A stretch of DNA of 64,000 bases from Alteriqipengyuania abyssalis. GTDB taxonomy: Bacteria; Pseudomonadota; Alphaproteobacteria; Sphingomonadales; Sphingomonadaceae. Positions 27,700 to 37,056 of this stretch are shown here, in pieces. The notes under the pieces are model-generated. The model was not told the DNA's origin. It was given only the letters and a program-made list of their open reading frames with translations, and searched no databases. The stretch spans positions 806,001 through 870,000 of the forward strand of contig NZ_JAHWXP010000002.1 in the NCBI RefSeq assembly GCF_019857185.1. Reading direction: 5' to 3'. How positions within the stretch are numbered: the first letter of the stretch is position 1; every line of letters begins with the position of its first letter. A program made the translations under genes and the position numbers.

Positions 27700-28950
27700 T
27701 TACCCTAATTCGTTGAGATCGAGCGCGTCGAGCAGCGCGCCGCGTGCCGCGCGGACCTGTTCGCTCAGCGCATCGGTGCCAAGCTGGGCCGGTTCGATCG
27801 CTTCGGGCCAATGCTCGGCGATGACCGCCTCGATTCGGCTCGCCTTCGCCTCGTCGAGCAGGAAGCGCGGATCGACCGTCGCCGGGTCCGCCACCACGCG
27901 CAGGCGCAGACAGGCGGGGCCGCCGCCATTGGCCATGGACTGGCGCACGTCGACCGGGATCACCTGCCGGATCGGGCCATTGCCCGCCGTCATCTGCTCG
28001 CAGAACCGCCAGACGGGTTCGCTCTCGCGGCACTCGCTGGGGACGACCAGCGCCATGGTGCCGTCGGGCAGGGTGAGCAGCTGCGCGTTGAACAGGTAGG
28101 TGCGGATCGCCTCTTCGAGACTCACCGCGCTCTCGGGCACTTCGACCAGTTCGAGCGCGGGGAAGGCCTCGCGGATCGCTCCGTAGGCCGCCTGCGGATC
28201 GGCGAAGGCGCGGGCGTGGGTGAACAGTACCCGCTCGTTCGCCACGGCAACCACGTCGTTGTGGAACGCGCCCGCCTCGATCGCTTCGGGGTTCTGTTCG
28301 ATGAACACCGTGCGTTTCGGATCGAGCCCGTGCATGCGGGCGACAATGCGGCTTGCCTGCTCGTGCTGGCGCGCGGGAAATTTGCCGCCCGAACGGCCAT
28401 AGACGAATACCTCGACGCCCTCCTCGCCATGGCTCTCGCAAAGCCGCATGTGGTTGGCCGCGCCCTCGTCCCCGAAAGTGGGCGGCACCGCGTCGTGGAC
28501 TGCGAAGTGCTTTGCATCACCGAAGGCGATGTCGAGCTGCGCCTTCGTATCCTGCCATTCCTGCGCGCGATGGAGCATGGTGATGAGGTTGGCTGGCGTC
28601 AGGTGGCAGCGCCCGTCGCGTGTGTCGGGCGCAGGCGAGACGGTCGCGGCATTGGCGGTCCACATGGCCGAGGCGGACCAGGGCGCGGCGCGCAGGGCAG
28701 GATCTTCGCTGCCGTCGAGCGCCAGCGCATCGCCCAGCACGCCGTTGGGGCGCGGCAGCGGCAGCAGGAAGCCCTGCGGAAGCCCGCGCGCCATGTTGCC
28801 GCGCATCTTGGCGAGGCCCTGCAGCGCCGCCTCGCGCGGGTGGCTGGTCTGCCCGCGATGGCTCGCGCTGGCGATATTGCCGAGGCTCAGCCCCGCGTAA
28901 TTGTGCGAGGGGCCGATAATCCCGTCGAAGTTGATCTCTTTGAGAGGCAT
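27700..28950 (-). CDS. astB: N-succinylarginine dihydrolase
   Basis: 416 residues, full length. AstB removes two ammonia and CO2 from N2-succinylarginine to give succinylornithine, step 2 of the AST pathway of arginine breakdown. Visible family motifs: INFDGIIGPSHNYAGLS at the N-terminus, AFHNDVVAVAN (catalytic His) near residue 250 and GGGPACLRLRVV (catalytic Cys) near 365. It follows astA and the M20 hydrolase on the same strand, separated by a dispersed repeat. astC and astD are not in the window. Confidence 0.96.
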   Translation of the reverse strand: MPLKEINFDGIIGPSHNYAGLSLGNIASASHRGQTSHPREAALQGLAKMRGNMARGLPQGFLLPLPRPNGVLGDALALDGSEDPALRAAPWSASAMWTANAATVSPAPDTRDGRCHLTPANLITMLHRAQEWQDTKAQLDIAFGDAKHFAVHDAVPPTFGDEGAANHMRLCESHGEEGVEVFVYGRSGGKFPARQHEQASRIVARMHGLDPKRTVFIEQNPEAIEAGAFHNDVVAVANERVLFTHARAFADPQAAYGAIREAFPALELVEVPESAVSLEEAIRTYLFNAQLLTLPDGTMALVVPSECRESEPVWRFCEQMTAGNGPIRQVIPVDVRQSMANGGGPACLRLRVVADPATVDPRFLLDEAKASRIEAVIAEHWPEAIEPAQLGTDALSEQVRAARGALLDALDLNELG

Positions 28951-28960
28951 TCCAGACTCC

Positions 28961-29053
28961 GCTCGCCCTGAGCTTGTCGAAGGGCTGTTTTTGACTTTTG
29001 GACCCGCGCTCGAAGGAAGAGCAGGGCTTCGACAGGCTCAGCCCTGACGGGTG
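28961..29053. repeat. Dispersed intergenic inverted repeat
   Basis: CCCTGAGCTTGTCGAAGGGC on the left and GCAGGGCTTCGACAGGCTCA on the right form a long inverted repeat around a short A/T-rich core. Such TTCGACAGGCTCAGGG elements are widespread in proteobacterial genomes. It lies between astA and astB and may end or modulate read-through between them. Confidence 0.65.
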
Positions 29054-29066
29054 TTGTGGGGAAGGG

Positions 29067-30080
29067 CTATCGCGGCACGCTCCACACCGTGTCGCCTTCG
29101 CCTACCCGCAGCGTCTTCGCGCATTCCGCGCCGATTTCGAGCCGCTCGCCGTCCACGTTGCGGGTGCCGTAGCAGCAGCGGAAATCGGTCAGCGTACCGG
29201 TTGCCAGCAGCGCCCGCTCCCCGCCATCCAGCTGCGCCTTGTCGAGCGTGCGCGGCGTGGCATCGGCCACGCTCACCACATCGTCGGTCCGCGCGAGCAT
29301 GGTTGGGCCGCCGTCGAAAATGTCGACATAGCCTTCGAAACGCAGGCCTTCCTTCTCCAGCATCCGCATCGCCGCGCGGCCGGTGGGGTGGGGCAGGCCG
29401 ATCACCTCGCGTGCATCGTCGTCCAGCATTGCGACATAGACCGGATATTTGGGCATCAGGTCGGCGATGAACTGATTGCCGTTGATCGCGTTGAAATAGT
29501 CGGCCTCCTGGAAGGTCATCCCGAAGAAACGCCCGGCGACCCCGTCCCAGAAAGGCGAGCCGCCGCGATCGTCGATAATGCCGCGCAGTTCGGCCAGCAC
29601 GCGCTCGGCAAACCGCTGGCGGTGCATCGCGATGAACAGGTAGCGACTGCGCGCGAGCAGCAGGCCGAGGCCTCCGGCGCGTTCATTGGGGTGGAGGAAC
29701 AGCCCGCCGACTTCGCTGCACCCTTCCAGATCGGTCACCAGATGCAGCATTTCTGCGCGCACCGTGCGGTCCAGTTCCTGGCTGTACTGGGTCAGCGTGT
29801 TGAGGCGGTAGGAATAGAACGGCCATTGCTGGCCGACCTGCGTCATCAGCTGGCAAGTGCCGCGCACCGCGCCGGTTTCGGTATTCTCCAGCACCAGCAG
29901 GAAGGTCTCGTCGACCAGCTCGTCGCCCGTATTGGCGAAAGCCCTGGCCGAGCGTTCCAGCTTGCCCGTCAGCGCATCGCGATCGGCGGGCAGGTTGGTG
30001 AACCCGCCGCCGGTCAGCTTGGCCATTTCGTACAGATGCTCGAGGTCGTCCTGGCGCGAGGGGCGGATTACGAAACTCAC
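29067..30080 (-). CDS. astA: Arginine N-succinyltransferase
   Basis: 337 residues from GTG 30080 (VSFVIRPSRQDDLEHLYEMA). The start is chosen because a GGAGG lies 8 bp upstream and the GTG overlaps the TGA stop of the M20 hydrolase (GTGA); a longer frame to 30839 is a shadow through that gene. The family block CSEVGGLFLHPNERAGGLG is clear, as are YPVYVAMLDD and GRAAMRMLEKEGL. It transfers succinyl from succinyl-CoA to arginine, step 1 of the AST pathway. The single-gene form implies a homo-oligomer, not the paired AruF/AruG type. Confidence 0.95.
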   Translation of the reverse strand: MSFVIRPSRQDDLEHLYEMAKLTGGGFTNLPADRDALTGKLERSARAFANTGDELVDETFLLVLENTETGAVRGTCQLMTQVGQQWPFYSYRLNTLTQYSQELDRTVRAEMLHLVTDLEGCSEVGGLFLHPNERAGGLGLLLARSRYLFIAMHRQRFAERVLAELRGIIDDRGGSPFWDGVAGRFFGMTFQEADYFNAINGNQFIADLMPKYPVYVAMLDDDAREVIGLPHPTGRAAMRMLEKEGLRFEGYVDIFDGGPTMLARTDDVVSVADATPRTLDKAQLDGGERALLATGTLTDFRCCYGTRNVDGERLEIGAECAKTLRVGEGDTVWSVPR

Positions 30081-31288
30081 AGGACATCCTCCGTTGCCAG
30101 TCCGTGCAGGACCATCGCCGCGAGCGCGGCGCGTTCTGCAAGGCTTGGCGCAATCATGAACTCGTCGGGCGAGTGGATCTTGCCGCCACGCACGCCCATC
30201 GTATCGACCACCGGCACGCCGGTCGCCGCGATGTTGTTGCCGTCGCACACGCCGCCGGTGGATTTCCAGTCGATCTCCTGCCCCAGCTCGGCACCGCATT
30301 CGCGCACGAGATCGAACAGCGCCTGCGCCTTGCGGTCGACCGGCTTGGGCGGGCGCGAGATGCCGCCGTGGATTGCGATATCGACTTCCTGGGCCTGCTT
30401 CACCTCGCCGATCAGCGCGTGCATTTCCGCCTCGAAGCGTTCCGCCGCAGCGGGCTCCTTCGGGCGGATGTTGAACCGCAGCACGGCATGGTCGGGCACG
30501 ACGTTGTTGGCCGCGCCGCCATCGATCTTGGCCGGGTTCACGCTGATGTCGTCGCACTGCAATTCTTTCAGCCGCACTGCGAGGGTTGATGCGGCGACGA
30601 TCGCGTTGCGGCCATCGTGCGGATTGCGCCCGGCATGGGCGGACTTGCCGGTGACGGTCAGGCTGTAATTCCCGCTGCCACCGCGCGCATGGGCGAGCGT
30701 GCCCTCGGGCGTCGCGGCAGGCTCGAAGGTCAGCGCGGCGTATTTGCCCTGCGCCAGTTCCTCGATCAGCGGGGCGGAGGAGAGCGAGCCCGTTTCCTCG
30801 TCGGCGTTGATCAGCACATCGTAGCCGATCTGCTGCCACGCCTCGATCTGCTCGAGCGCGGTCAGCGAGGCGAGGATGATGGCGAGGCCGCCCTTCATGT
30901 CCGCCGTGCCCGGCCCGTTGAGCACTTCGTCGTCGAGCCAGGTCAGGTCCTGAAACGGGTGATCGGCGGGGAAGACAGTGTCCATGTGTCCGGTGAGGAT
31001 GAAGCGTCGCTGCGCCTCAGGCCGCACGCGCAGCACGAAGTGCCTGCCGTTCTGTACCGCGGTTTCCTTGCCAGCGGGGTCCACGGCGGTGACGGGCGCG
31101 GGGTCTTCCAGCGTGATCGTGCCGGGCAGGGCGGAGAAGGCCTCTCGCAATTCCTCCGCCATGCGGGCGAGGCCTTCGATGTTGGCGGTGCCGGAATTGA
31201 TGCGTGCCCAGCGTTCGACCTGCGCGAGCATTGCCGCGCCGTCGATGGTTTCGATGGCCTGCTGGAGGGGGCCGGAAAGTCTGTTCAT
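30077..31288 (-). CDS. M20-family metallohydrolase of the AST cluster
   Basis: 403 residues with the M20 di-zinc motifs: GHMDTVFP, GTADMKGG, the catalytic Glu in NADEETGS, and the dimerisation part with GKSAHAG. Closest in style to carboxypeptidase G2/glutamate carboxypeptidase. It is co-translated with astA (GTGA overlap). Because the last AST step (AstE) releases succinate from succinylglutamate, an amide hydrolase in this position is a good candidate to replace or add to AstE. AstE itself is absent here but could lie elsewhere. Confidence 0.88.
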   Translation of the reverse strand: MNRLSGPLQQAIETIDGAAMLAQVERWARINSGTANIEGLARMAEELREAFSALPGTITLEDPAPVTAVDPAGKETAVQNGRHFVLRVRPEAQRRFILTGHMDTVFPADHPFQDLTWLDDEVLNGPGTADMKGGLAIILASLTALEQIEAWQQIGYDVLINADEETGSLSSAPLIEELAQGKYAALTFEPAATPEGTLAHARGGSGNYSLTVTGKSAHAGRNPHDGRNAIVAASTLAVRLKELQCDDISVNPAKIDGGAANNVVPDHAVLRFNIRPKEPAAAERFEAEMHALIGEVKQAQEVDIAIHGGISRPPKPVDRKAQALFDLVRECGAELGQEIDWKSTGGVCDGNNIAATGVPVVDTMGVRGGKIHSPDEFMIAPSLAERAALAAMVLHGLATEDVL

Positions 31289-31329
31289 GCCGGGGGCCTA
31301 GCCTGCGCGGCGCGGCGGGCCAAGCCCGG

Positions 31330-32154
31330 TCAGGTGGACAGCGCGCGGGCGAGCGCCACGAATTCCCCGACGTCGAGCGTTTCGGCGCGCCTTTGCGGAT
31401 CGACGTCCAGCGTCTCCAGCGCATCGAGTGCGCCCGGCACACCCTTCAGGCTCTGGCGCAGCATCTTGCGGCGCTGGCCGAAGGCGGCGGCGGTGACCTG
31501 TTCCAGCTTTGCGGCCGAACCGCCCTCGGGCATTGCAGCGGGAGTCACATGGACGATCGCGCTCATCACCTTGGGCGGCGGGGTGAAGGCGCTGCGGTGG
31601 ACCTTCATCGCCAGCTTCGCGGTGCTGCGCCACTGGGCGAGGACCGCGAGGCGTCCGTATGCAGACCCACCCGGCTGCGCGACGATCCGCTGCGCGACCT
31701 CCTGCTGGAACATCAGGGTGAGCGAGGTCCAGTTGGGCGGCCATTGCTCGCCTCCCATCCAGCGGGTGAACAGCGCGGTGCCCACGTTGTAGGGCAGGTT
31801 GGAGAGGATCGCGTAGGGCTCGCCATCGAAGATGGCATCGTGGTCGATCTTCAGCGCATCGCCCTCGATCACGGTCAGCTGGCCGGGGAAGGCTTCGGCG
31901 AGTTCTGCCAGCGCGGGCAGGCAGCGGCGGTCCATCTCGATCGCGGTGACCTTCGCCCCGGCGCGCAGCAATGCGCGGGTCAGGCCGCCGGGGCCGGGGC
32001 CGACTTCGAGCACGTTCCTGCCAGAGAGGTCGCCGGGCACCGCCGCGATGCGCGCCAGCAACTGCTCGTCGAACAGGAAGTTCTGGCCCAGCGCCTTGGA
32101 CGCGCTGAGCCCGTGCGCTGCAATCACTTCGCGAAGGGGGGGAAGGTCGGTCAT
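31330..32154 (-). CDS. rsmA: 16S rRNA (adenine1518/1519-N6) dimethyltransferase
   Basis: 274 residues. [14 protein letters not shown], the AdoMet motif [15 protein letters not shown] and the catalytic NLPYNVGT are all present. RsmA (KsgA) dimethylates two adenines in helix 45 of 16S rRNA late in 30S assembly. Its ATG overlaps the pdxA stop (ATGA at 32151-32154), the last junction of the lptD-surA-pdxA-rsmA operon, an order also known in Escherichia coli. Confidence 0.97.
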   Translation of the reverse strand: MTDLPPLREVIAAHGLSASKALGQNFLFDEQLLARIAAVPGDLSGRNVLEVGPGPGGLTRALLRAGAKVTAIEMDRRCLPALAELAEAFPGQLTVIEGDALKIDHDAIFDGEPYAILSNLPYNVGTALFTRWMGGEQWPPNWTSLTLMFQQEVAQRIVAQPGGSAYGRLAVLAQWRSTAKLAMKVHRSAFTPPPKVMSAIVHVTPAAMPEGGSAAKLEQVTAAAFGQRRKMLRQSLKGVPGALDALETLDVDPQRRAETLDVGEFVALARALST

Positions 32155-33038
32155 CGGGCGCGCCGCGCGGCAATCTCGCCCGCCATGCGGATCGCGGCGA
32201 TCATCGCGTCGGGCCGGGCGATCCCCTTGCCCGCAATGTCGAACGCGGTGCCGTGGTCGGGCGATGTGCGGATAATCGGCAGGCCGAGCGTGACATTGAC
32301 CCCCTCGTCGAAGTCGAGCGCCTTGATCGGGACCAGCGCCTGATCGTGGTACATCGCGATCGCGACATCGTAGCTGCCGCGCTTGTGGGGCGCGAACAGG
32401 GTGTCCGCGGGGTGCGGGCCGGTGGCGTGGATGCCCTGTTCGCGCAGGGTGGCGATGGCGGGGGCGATCACCTCGATCTCCTCGCGCCCCATGCGGCCAT
32501 CCTCGCCCGCGTGCGGGTTGAGCCCGGCGATCGCGATGCGCGGAGCGTCGATGCCGTAATCACGGCGCAGCGCCGCGTGGACGATCCGGCTGCGCTGCAC
32601 GATCAGGTTGTGCGAGAGGCGCGCGGGCACATCGGCCAGGGCGCAATGCACCGTCATCGGCACGGTTTTGAGCGACGGCCCGGCGAGCATCATCACCGCA
32701 TCCTCGCGCGGCAGCCCGCAGGCATCGGCGAGGAATTCGGTCTGGCCGACGAAGGCGGGATCGATCTGGGCAATCGCGGACTTGGCCACCGGGCCTGTCA
32801 CCAGAGCGCTGCACTCGCCCGAGCGGACCATGGCGACCGCCTGCCCCAGCGCATCGAGAGCGCATTGGGCCGATGCACGATCCGGCTGGCCGGGACGCAC
32901 CGGAGAGCCGCGCTCTCCGACCACCCGCAACGGGGGCAGGCCAAGCTCGGCCTCGCGGCGCATGATGTGCGCGACAATCTCCGGCCCGACGCCCGCCGGG
33001 TCGCCGATGGTAACGGCCAGCGGGCGCAACTGGGTCAC
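32151..33038 (-). CDS. pdxA: 4-hydroxythreonine-4-phosphate dehydrogenase
   Basis: 295 residues from GTG 33038 ([20 protein letters not shown]). PdxA oxidises 4-phosphohydroxy-threonine in the DXP-dependent vitamin B6 pathway. The metal and substrate motifs are in place: [15 protein letters not shown] and [11 protein letters not shown]. It is about 35 residues shorter than the Escherichia coli protein; the missing part is after LRVVGERG, where other family members have a longer variable segment. Start is 4 bp after the surA stop. It overlaps rsmA by 4 bp. Confidence 0.93.
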   Translation of the reverse strand: MTQLRPLAVTIGDPAGVGPEIVAHIMRREAELGLPPLRVVGERGSPVRPGQPDRASAQCALDALGQAVAMVRSGECSALVTGPVAKSAIAQIDPAFVGQTEFLADACGLPREDAVMMLAGPSLKTVPMTVHCALADVPARLSHNLIVQRSRIVHAALRRDYGIDAPRIAIAGLNPHAGEDGRMGREEIEVIAPAIATLREQGIHATGPHPADTLFAPHKRGSYDVAIAMYHDQALVPIKALDFDEGVNVTLGLPIIRTSPDHGTAFDIAGKGIARPDAMIAAIRMAGEIAARRAR

Positions 33039-33042
33039 CGGA

Positions 33043-34443
33043 TCAGTTATATTCGATGATCGCGTCGTCGCGCAGGTCGCGCAGGAAGCGCTGGGCGCGC
33101 TTGCTGATCCGCTCTTCCTCGATCCGGTCCATGATCTGGTCGAAATCGGGTTCGCCGCTCGCTTCCGGATCGTCGCGGCCGCACAGCAGCAGCACCCGCA
33201 CACCATCCTCCATCGATCCGAACGGCGGCGTGGTCTGGCCGACCTGCAGGTCCATCAGCGAAGCCTGCAGCTGCGGCGGCAGATCGCGCAAGGTGATCGA
33301 ATCATTGTCGACCACGCTCGCGCCGACCGATTCGGCCACCCGGTTCGCATCGCCGCAGCCGCGGATCGTGCCGATCGCGCTGGCGAATTCCTGAACGCGT
33401 TCATTCGCCCGATCCTGGCTCATGCCCTGCGGGAAGGTGATCGCAATCTGTTTGAGGCTGAGCACGGCATCGCGCGGGTCGGCGGTGAGCACCTGCCGCT
33501 TGTCCAGCAGCAGCATGATGACGTAGCCGCCCGGGATCGGCACGGGGCCGACCAGCTGGCCGGGGGTCATCTTGGTCGCGACCTCGGCCATCTGGCCGGG
33601 CAGGGTGCCCAGCCGGACGAAGCCGAGATCGCCGCCGACCGAGGCAGTGGTCGATTCGGAGAACTGCCGGGCATAGGCCTGGAAGCTGCCGCCGGCGCGG
33701 ATCTGGTCCATGATCTGCTCGGCATTGGCTTCGACGGTCGCGGCGGTTTCGGGCGTTGCCGAGAGATAAATCTCGGCGAGGCGGTATTCTTCCTGCCCGC
33801 GCGAGGTCTTGAGCCGCTCGATCGTGTCATTGACCTCTTCGGCGGAGACGTTGACGAAGGGGGCCACATTGCGCCGAAGCAGCATCTGCCACGCGATCTC
33901 GCCCTGGATCTGACGCTTGAGCGTGGCGGGAGACGAGCCTGCGGCGAGCAGGAACTTGTCCATCTGCTGCGGATTGCTGCCGAAATTCTGCTGCGCCAGG
34001 ATGGCGTAGCGCTGGTTCACCTCTTCCGAAGTGACTTCCATGTCCTGCGCGGCGGCGGCCTGGATCTGCAGCGTTTCGTCGATCAGATTACGCAGCACCT
34101 GCATCCGCAGCGCCTGCAGCTGATCGGCGGGGATTTCCTTGCGCTCCGAAGCGGCGAGCACCAGCGCGACCCGATGATCAATGTCCGTACCGGTGATGAC
34201 CGTACCGTTCACCTTGGCGGTCGCGGTGCGCATGTTCGGGTCCAGATGATCCGGCCGGACCACCTCGGCGGGGATACCGAAGGGGCCGTCGCTCGCCGCC
34301 TGCTGCGCTGCGGAGGGCTGCGGCGCGTCCTGCTGCGCCGCGTCGCCCGCCTGCTGGGCCTGCGCCGCGATCGGCATCGTCGCCATCGCAAACGCGGCGA
34401 ACGAGGTGGAGATCTTGCTGATAATGCTGATGCTGTCGGTCAC
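33043..34443 (-). CDS. surA: Periplasmic peptidylprolyl isomerase SurA
   Basis: About 466 residues from GTG 34443, which gives a signal peptide ending PIAAQA|QQ; the open frame to 34590 overlaps the lptD stop and is less likely. A Gln-rich linker is followed by the SurA N-terminal chaperone domain (KVNGTVITGTDIDHRV), one parvulin domain (EYRLAEIYLSATPE to VGGDLGFVRLGTLPGQM), and a second, degenerate one. SurA carries outer-membrane proteins such as LptD to the BAM complex, which fits its place after lptD. Confidence 0.92.
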   Translation of the reverse strand: MTDSISIISKISTSFAAFAMATMPIAAQAQQAGDAAQQDAPQPSAAQQAASDGPFGIPAEVVRPDHLDPNMRTATAKVNGTVITGTDIDHRVALVLAASERKEIPADQLQALRMQVLRNLIDETLQIQAAAAQDMEVTSEEVNQRYAILAQQNFGSNPQQMDKFLLAAGSSPATLKRQIQGEIAWQMLLRRNVAPFVNVSAEEVNDTIERLKTSRGQEEYRLAEIYLSATPETAATVEANAEQIMDQIRAGGSFQAYARQFSESTTASVGGDLGFVRLGTLPGQMAEVATKMTPGQLVGPVPIPGGYVIMLLLDKRQVLTADPRDAVLSLKQIAITFPQGMSQDRANERVQEFASAIGTIRGCGDANRVAESVGASVVDNDSITLRDLPPQLQASLMDLQVGQTTPPFGSMEDGVRVLLLCGRDDPEASGEPDFDQIMDRIEEERISKRAQRFLRDLRDDAIIEYN

Positions 34444-34582
34444 GAAGATAGCCTGTTGGTCGCTGGTGCGGGCGATGGGTCCCCGCCGGAGGAGCGCATT
34501 CGCGCGATCTGGCTGAACCATTGCTGAGTATTCTGCGGAGGGAGCCTCTAGCGCGTTCGCGCGGCTGTGCCAATCGTGGCGC

Positions 34583-36913
34583 TCATCCACCGAAGCCGAG
34601 GTTGAGCAGGCGGAAGGTCAGTTCGAACGTATTGCCGCGCAATGCGTCGCCCTGGGTGGCGTAGTCGCGCCGCCAGGTGAGGCCCAGATCGATGCAGTCG
34701 TCCTGGTACGCGATCCCGATCCGGGTACGGATCGGATCGAACCCGTCGGCCTGCAGTGTCGGGTCCTCGTCGCGATTGGTCATGTTGACCACCGCCGAAC
34801 CGAACAGCGACCAGTAGCGGGCGAAGGCGACCCGGCCCGCCGCGCGCAGTTCCTCGCGGTCGCCCAGATCCTCGTTGATGTTGGGGATGTCCCGGTTGAG
34901 CCTGAGATAGCCGATTTCGGCATAGGTCCGCCGCGATCCGATGGTCGCATCCACCTCGGTACGGCGCGGCGTGAAGTCGTCCTTGTCCAGCCGGAAGCGG
35001 TAGGTGAAGGAGACGAAATCCTTGTAGCGCACGCGCGCCCGGCCGACGAAGTCGGAGAACCTGTCCGACAGGCCGGTCCCGTCGGGGAAGATGATCGGCT
35101 TGTCGTCGAGCCGGTAGGACTGGCCGAAATTGGCGGTCACCTGCCAGTCCGGCTTGGTGAACTGCCAGTCGACCCCGTAGGTCACCCGCGCGCCGTCTTC
35201 GAACCGGTCATCCCCCGGGAAGCGGTTGAGCGAGAACAGGTTCACGTCTTCCAGATCGATCGAGCGCGAATCCTCGTTGGGGATCGCGGCGTTGCGGATG
35301 GGCGGGGTGGCGACCACCTGGACCCGCGGGGTCAGCACCTGGGTGCCGCCGAAAATCGGGCCGACCAGCGGCCACGACACGTCGATCGCGGCAAGCCCGA
35401 TCGCGCGGCCCTGCCACCCTTCGCGCCCGCGATAGCTGGCAACCGTGGTCGCCGCCGAATTGTTGGTGTTGTAGACATCGCCGCGCGCCAGCGCGGTCAG
35501 TTCCACCACCTGGCCAAGGCCGGTCACCCGGCGCAGGTTCCACTGTGCGGAGGCGAAGCCGCGCTGGGTATCCTGCCCATCCTCGCGCAGGATGCCCAGC
35601 GTATTGCCGCGCAGCGTCACCGTGCCGCCCAGCAGCGGCTCAGACATCCGGCGGCGGTAATCGATCAGCGGCAGCGCGACGGGCACCTCGCCCTGCGGCT
35701 GGCCCAGCCGCAGGGTCTGCGTGGCGAAGCCCGCGACCACGAAATAGCTGTTGGCATCGATCCGCTCCAGCTCGCCCACGGTGCGCAGCCGGTCGTCGCG
35801 GCTGATGTCGTAGCGGCGCAGGAAGGTGCGGTCGCTGGCGCGACGGACCGAGCCGGTGAAGCTCCAGTTCTCGTCGAACTGGTAGCGCCCGTTGGCGGCG
35901 AAGTAGCCGCGAAAATCCTCGTCGGTCTGGGGCAGGCCCGTGTTGAGGTCGATTCGCCGGCTGACCGTGGCATAGCCGGTCGCCTGGAACGCGCCCTTGT
36001 CCGACAGGGTGCGATAGGTCGCACGCGCCATCGGGGCCGCGTCGGTGAACACGTGCGCACCCAGTTCAAGGTCGCGGTTTTCGGCGAGCCGCCAGTAATA
36101 GCTGCCGCTGACCTCCACCCCGTTGGAGCGCGAGATGCGCAGGCTGGGGACGAGGAAGCCCGATTGCGGGCCGCCGTCGGTGCGCAGCTCCAGCGTGGGC
36201 AGGGGCACGATGCGCGCGCCGAACAGCGAGAAATAGCCCTGTTCGAACCGCACCGTGTTGGCGTCGGGATTGTAGACGACCCGTTCGGCGGTGATCTTCC
36301 AGCTGGGCTGCTTGGGGCAGCCATCCTCGTCCACCACCGGGCAGCCCGAATAGGCCGCTCTGGTCAGCGCAATGCGTCCGTCGCCCGCACGCTCGCCGCG
36401 TTCCGCCGCAAGCCTGCCGCCTTCGCGCAGCACCAGCAGCAGGTCTTCCAGCGCGCCCGCTTCGAAGGTGTCGGTCAGCTCCAGCTGTTCGGCATAGAGC
36501 TGGTTGCCGTCGCCATCGACGTAGCGCACGCCGCCGCTGGCATCGATCCGCCCGGCGGGGCGATCCCAACGGACCTGATCGGCGCGCACGGAACGCTCGC
36601 CCTCGCGCAGCAGCACGTTGCCGCGCGCGATCACCGTGTCGGCCTGCGAATCATATTCCAGACTATCCGCCTCGAACCCGATCTCGCGCGGGGTGCCGGG
36701 CGGCTGATCGCCGTCGATATAGTCGGACACCGCCTCGTCGACCGAGCTCTCCTCGTCCGCCTGCTGGCCGCTCTGCGGCTCGCTTTGCGGCGCATCCTGG
36801 GCGTGCGCGAGGCTGGGCCACGCGATCGTCGCCATCACCGCCAATGCGGCACCACTCAGCAGGCAGGCGCGGCCACCAAAGGCAGGCGACGCGGAACGAT
36901 CGGTCAGGCGCAT
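34583..36913 (-). CDS. lptD: LPS-assembly protein LptD
   Basis: 776 residues. Signal peptide ends ...SLAHAQ|D near residue 39, an acidic linker follows, then the OstA/LptA-like jellyroll (SQADTVIARGNVLLREGERS) to about 250, then the C-terminal 26-strand barrel. A cysteine pair (SGCPVVDEDGCPK) lies near the domain junction. With LptE it inserts lipopolysaccharide into the outer leaflet. First gene of the operon with surA, pdxA and rsmA; the pepA gene diverges upstream. Confidence 0.95.
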   Translation of the reverse strand: MRLTDRSASPAFGGRACLLSGAALAVMATIAWPSLAHAQDAPQSEPQSGQQADEESSVDEAVSDYIDGDQPPGTPREIGFEADSLEYDSQADTVIARGNVLLREGERSVRADQVRWDRPAGRIDASGGVRYVDGDGNQLYAEQLELTDTFEAGALEDLLLVLREGGRLAAERGERAGDGRIALTRAAYSGCPVVDEDGCPKQPSWKITAERVVYNPDANTVRFEQGYFSLFGARIVPLPTLELRTDGGPQSGFLVPSLRISRSNGVEVSGSYYWRLAENRDLELGAHVFTDAAPMARATYRTLSDKGAFQATGYATVSRRIDLNTGLPQTDEDFRGYFAANGRYQFDENWSFTGSVRRASDRTFLRRYDISRDDRLRTVGELERIDANSYFVVAGFATQTLRLGQPQGEVPVALPLIDYRRRMSEPLLGGTVTLRGNTLGILREDGQDTQRGFASAQWNLRRVTGLGQVVELTALARGDVYNTNNSAATTVASYRGREGWQGRAIGLAAIDVSWPLVGPIFGGTQVLTPRVQVVATPPIRNAAIPNEDSRSIDLEDVNLFSLNRFPGDDRFEDGARVTYGVDWQFTKPDWQVTANFGQSYRLDDKPIIFPDGTGLSDRFSDFVGRARVRYKDFVSFTYRFRLDKDDFTPRRTEVDATIGSRRTYAEIGYLRLNRDIPNINEDLGDREELRAAGRVAFARYWSLFGSAVVNMTNRDEDPTLQADGFDPIRTRIGIAYQDDCIDLGLTWRRDYATQGDALRGNTFELTFRLLNLGFGG

Positions 36914-37056
36914 GCCTTGCCTATTGCACCGAGCCTGCCTAATCGCAATCGCACTTGCGGCAGCGCGCGCAGGCGCGGCTCTTTAGTGGCCCGCGCGACA
37001 CGGGGGAGGTAGTTCCCCGCGCCGCCGGTCGAGATCATCCAAGGGACCCCCACCAC

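Noticed and set aside
30081-30839. N-terminal extension of astA
   Set aside because: Lies out of phase through the M20 hydrolase gene. The GTG at 30080 has a proper ribosome site and gives a normal-length AstA.
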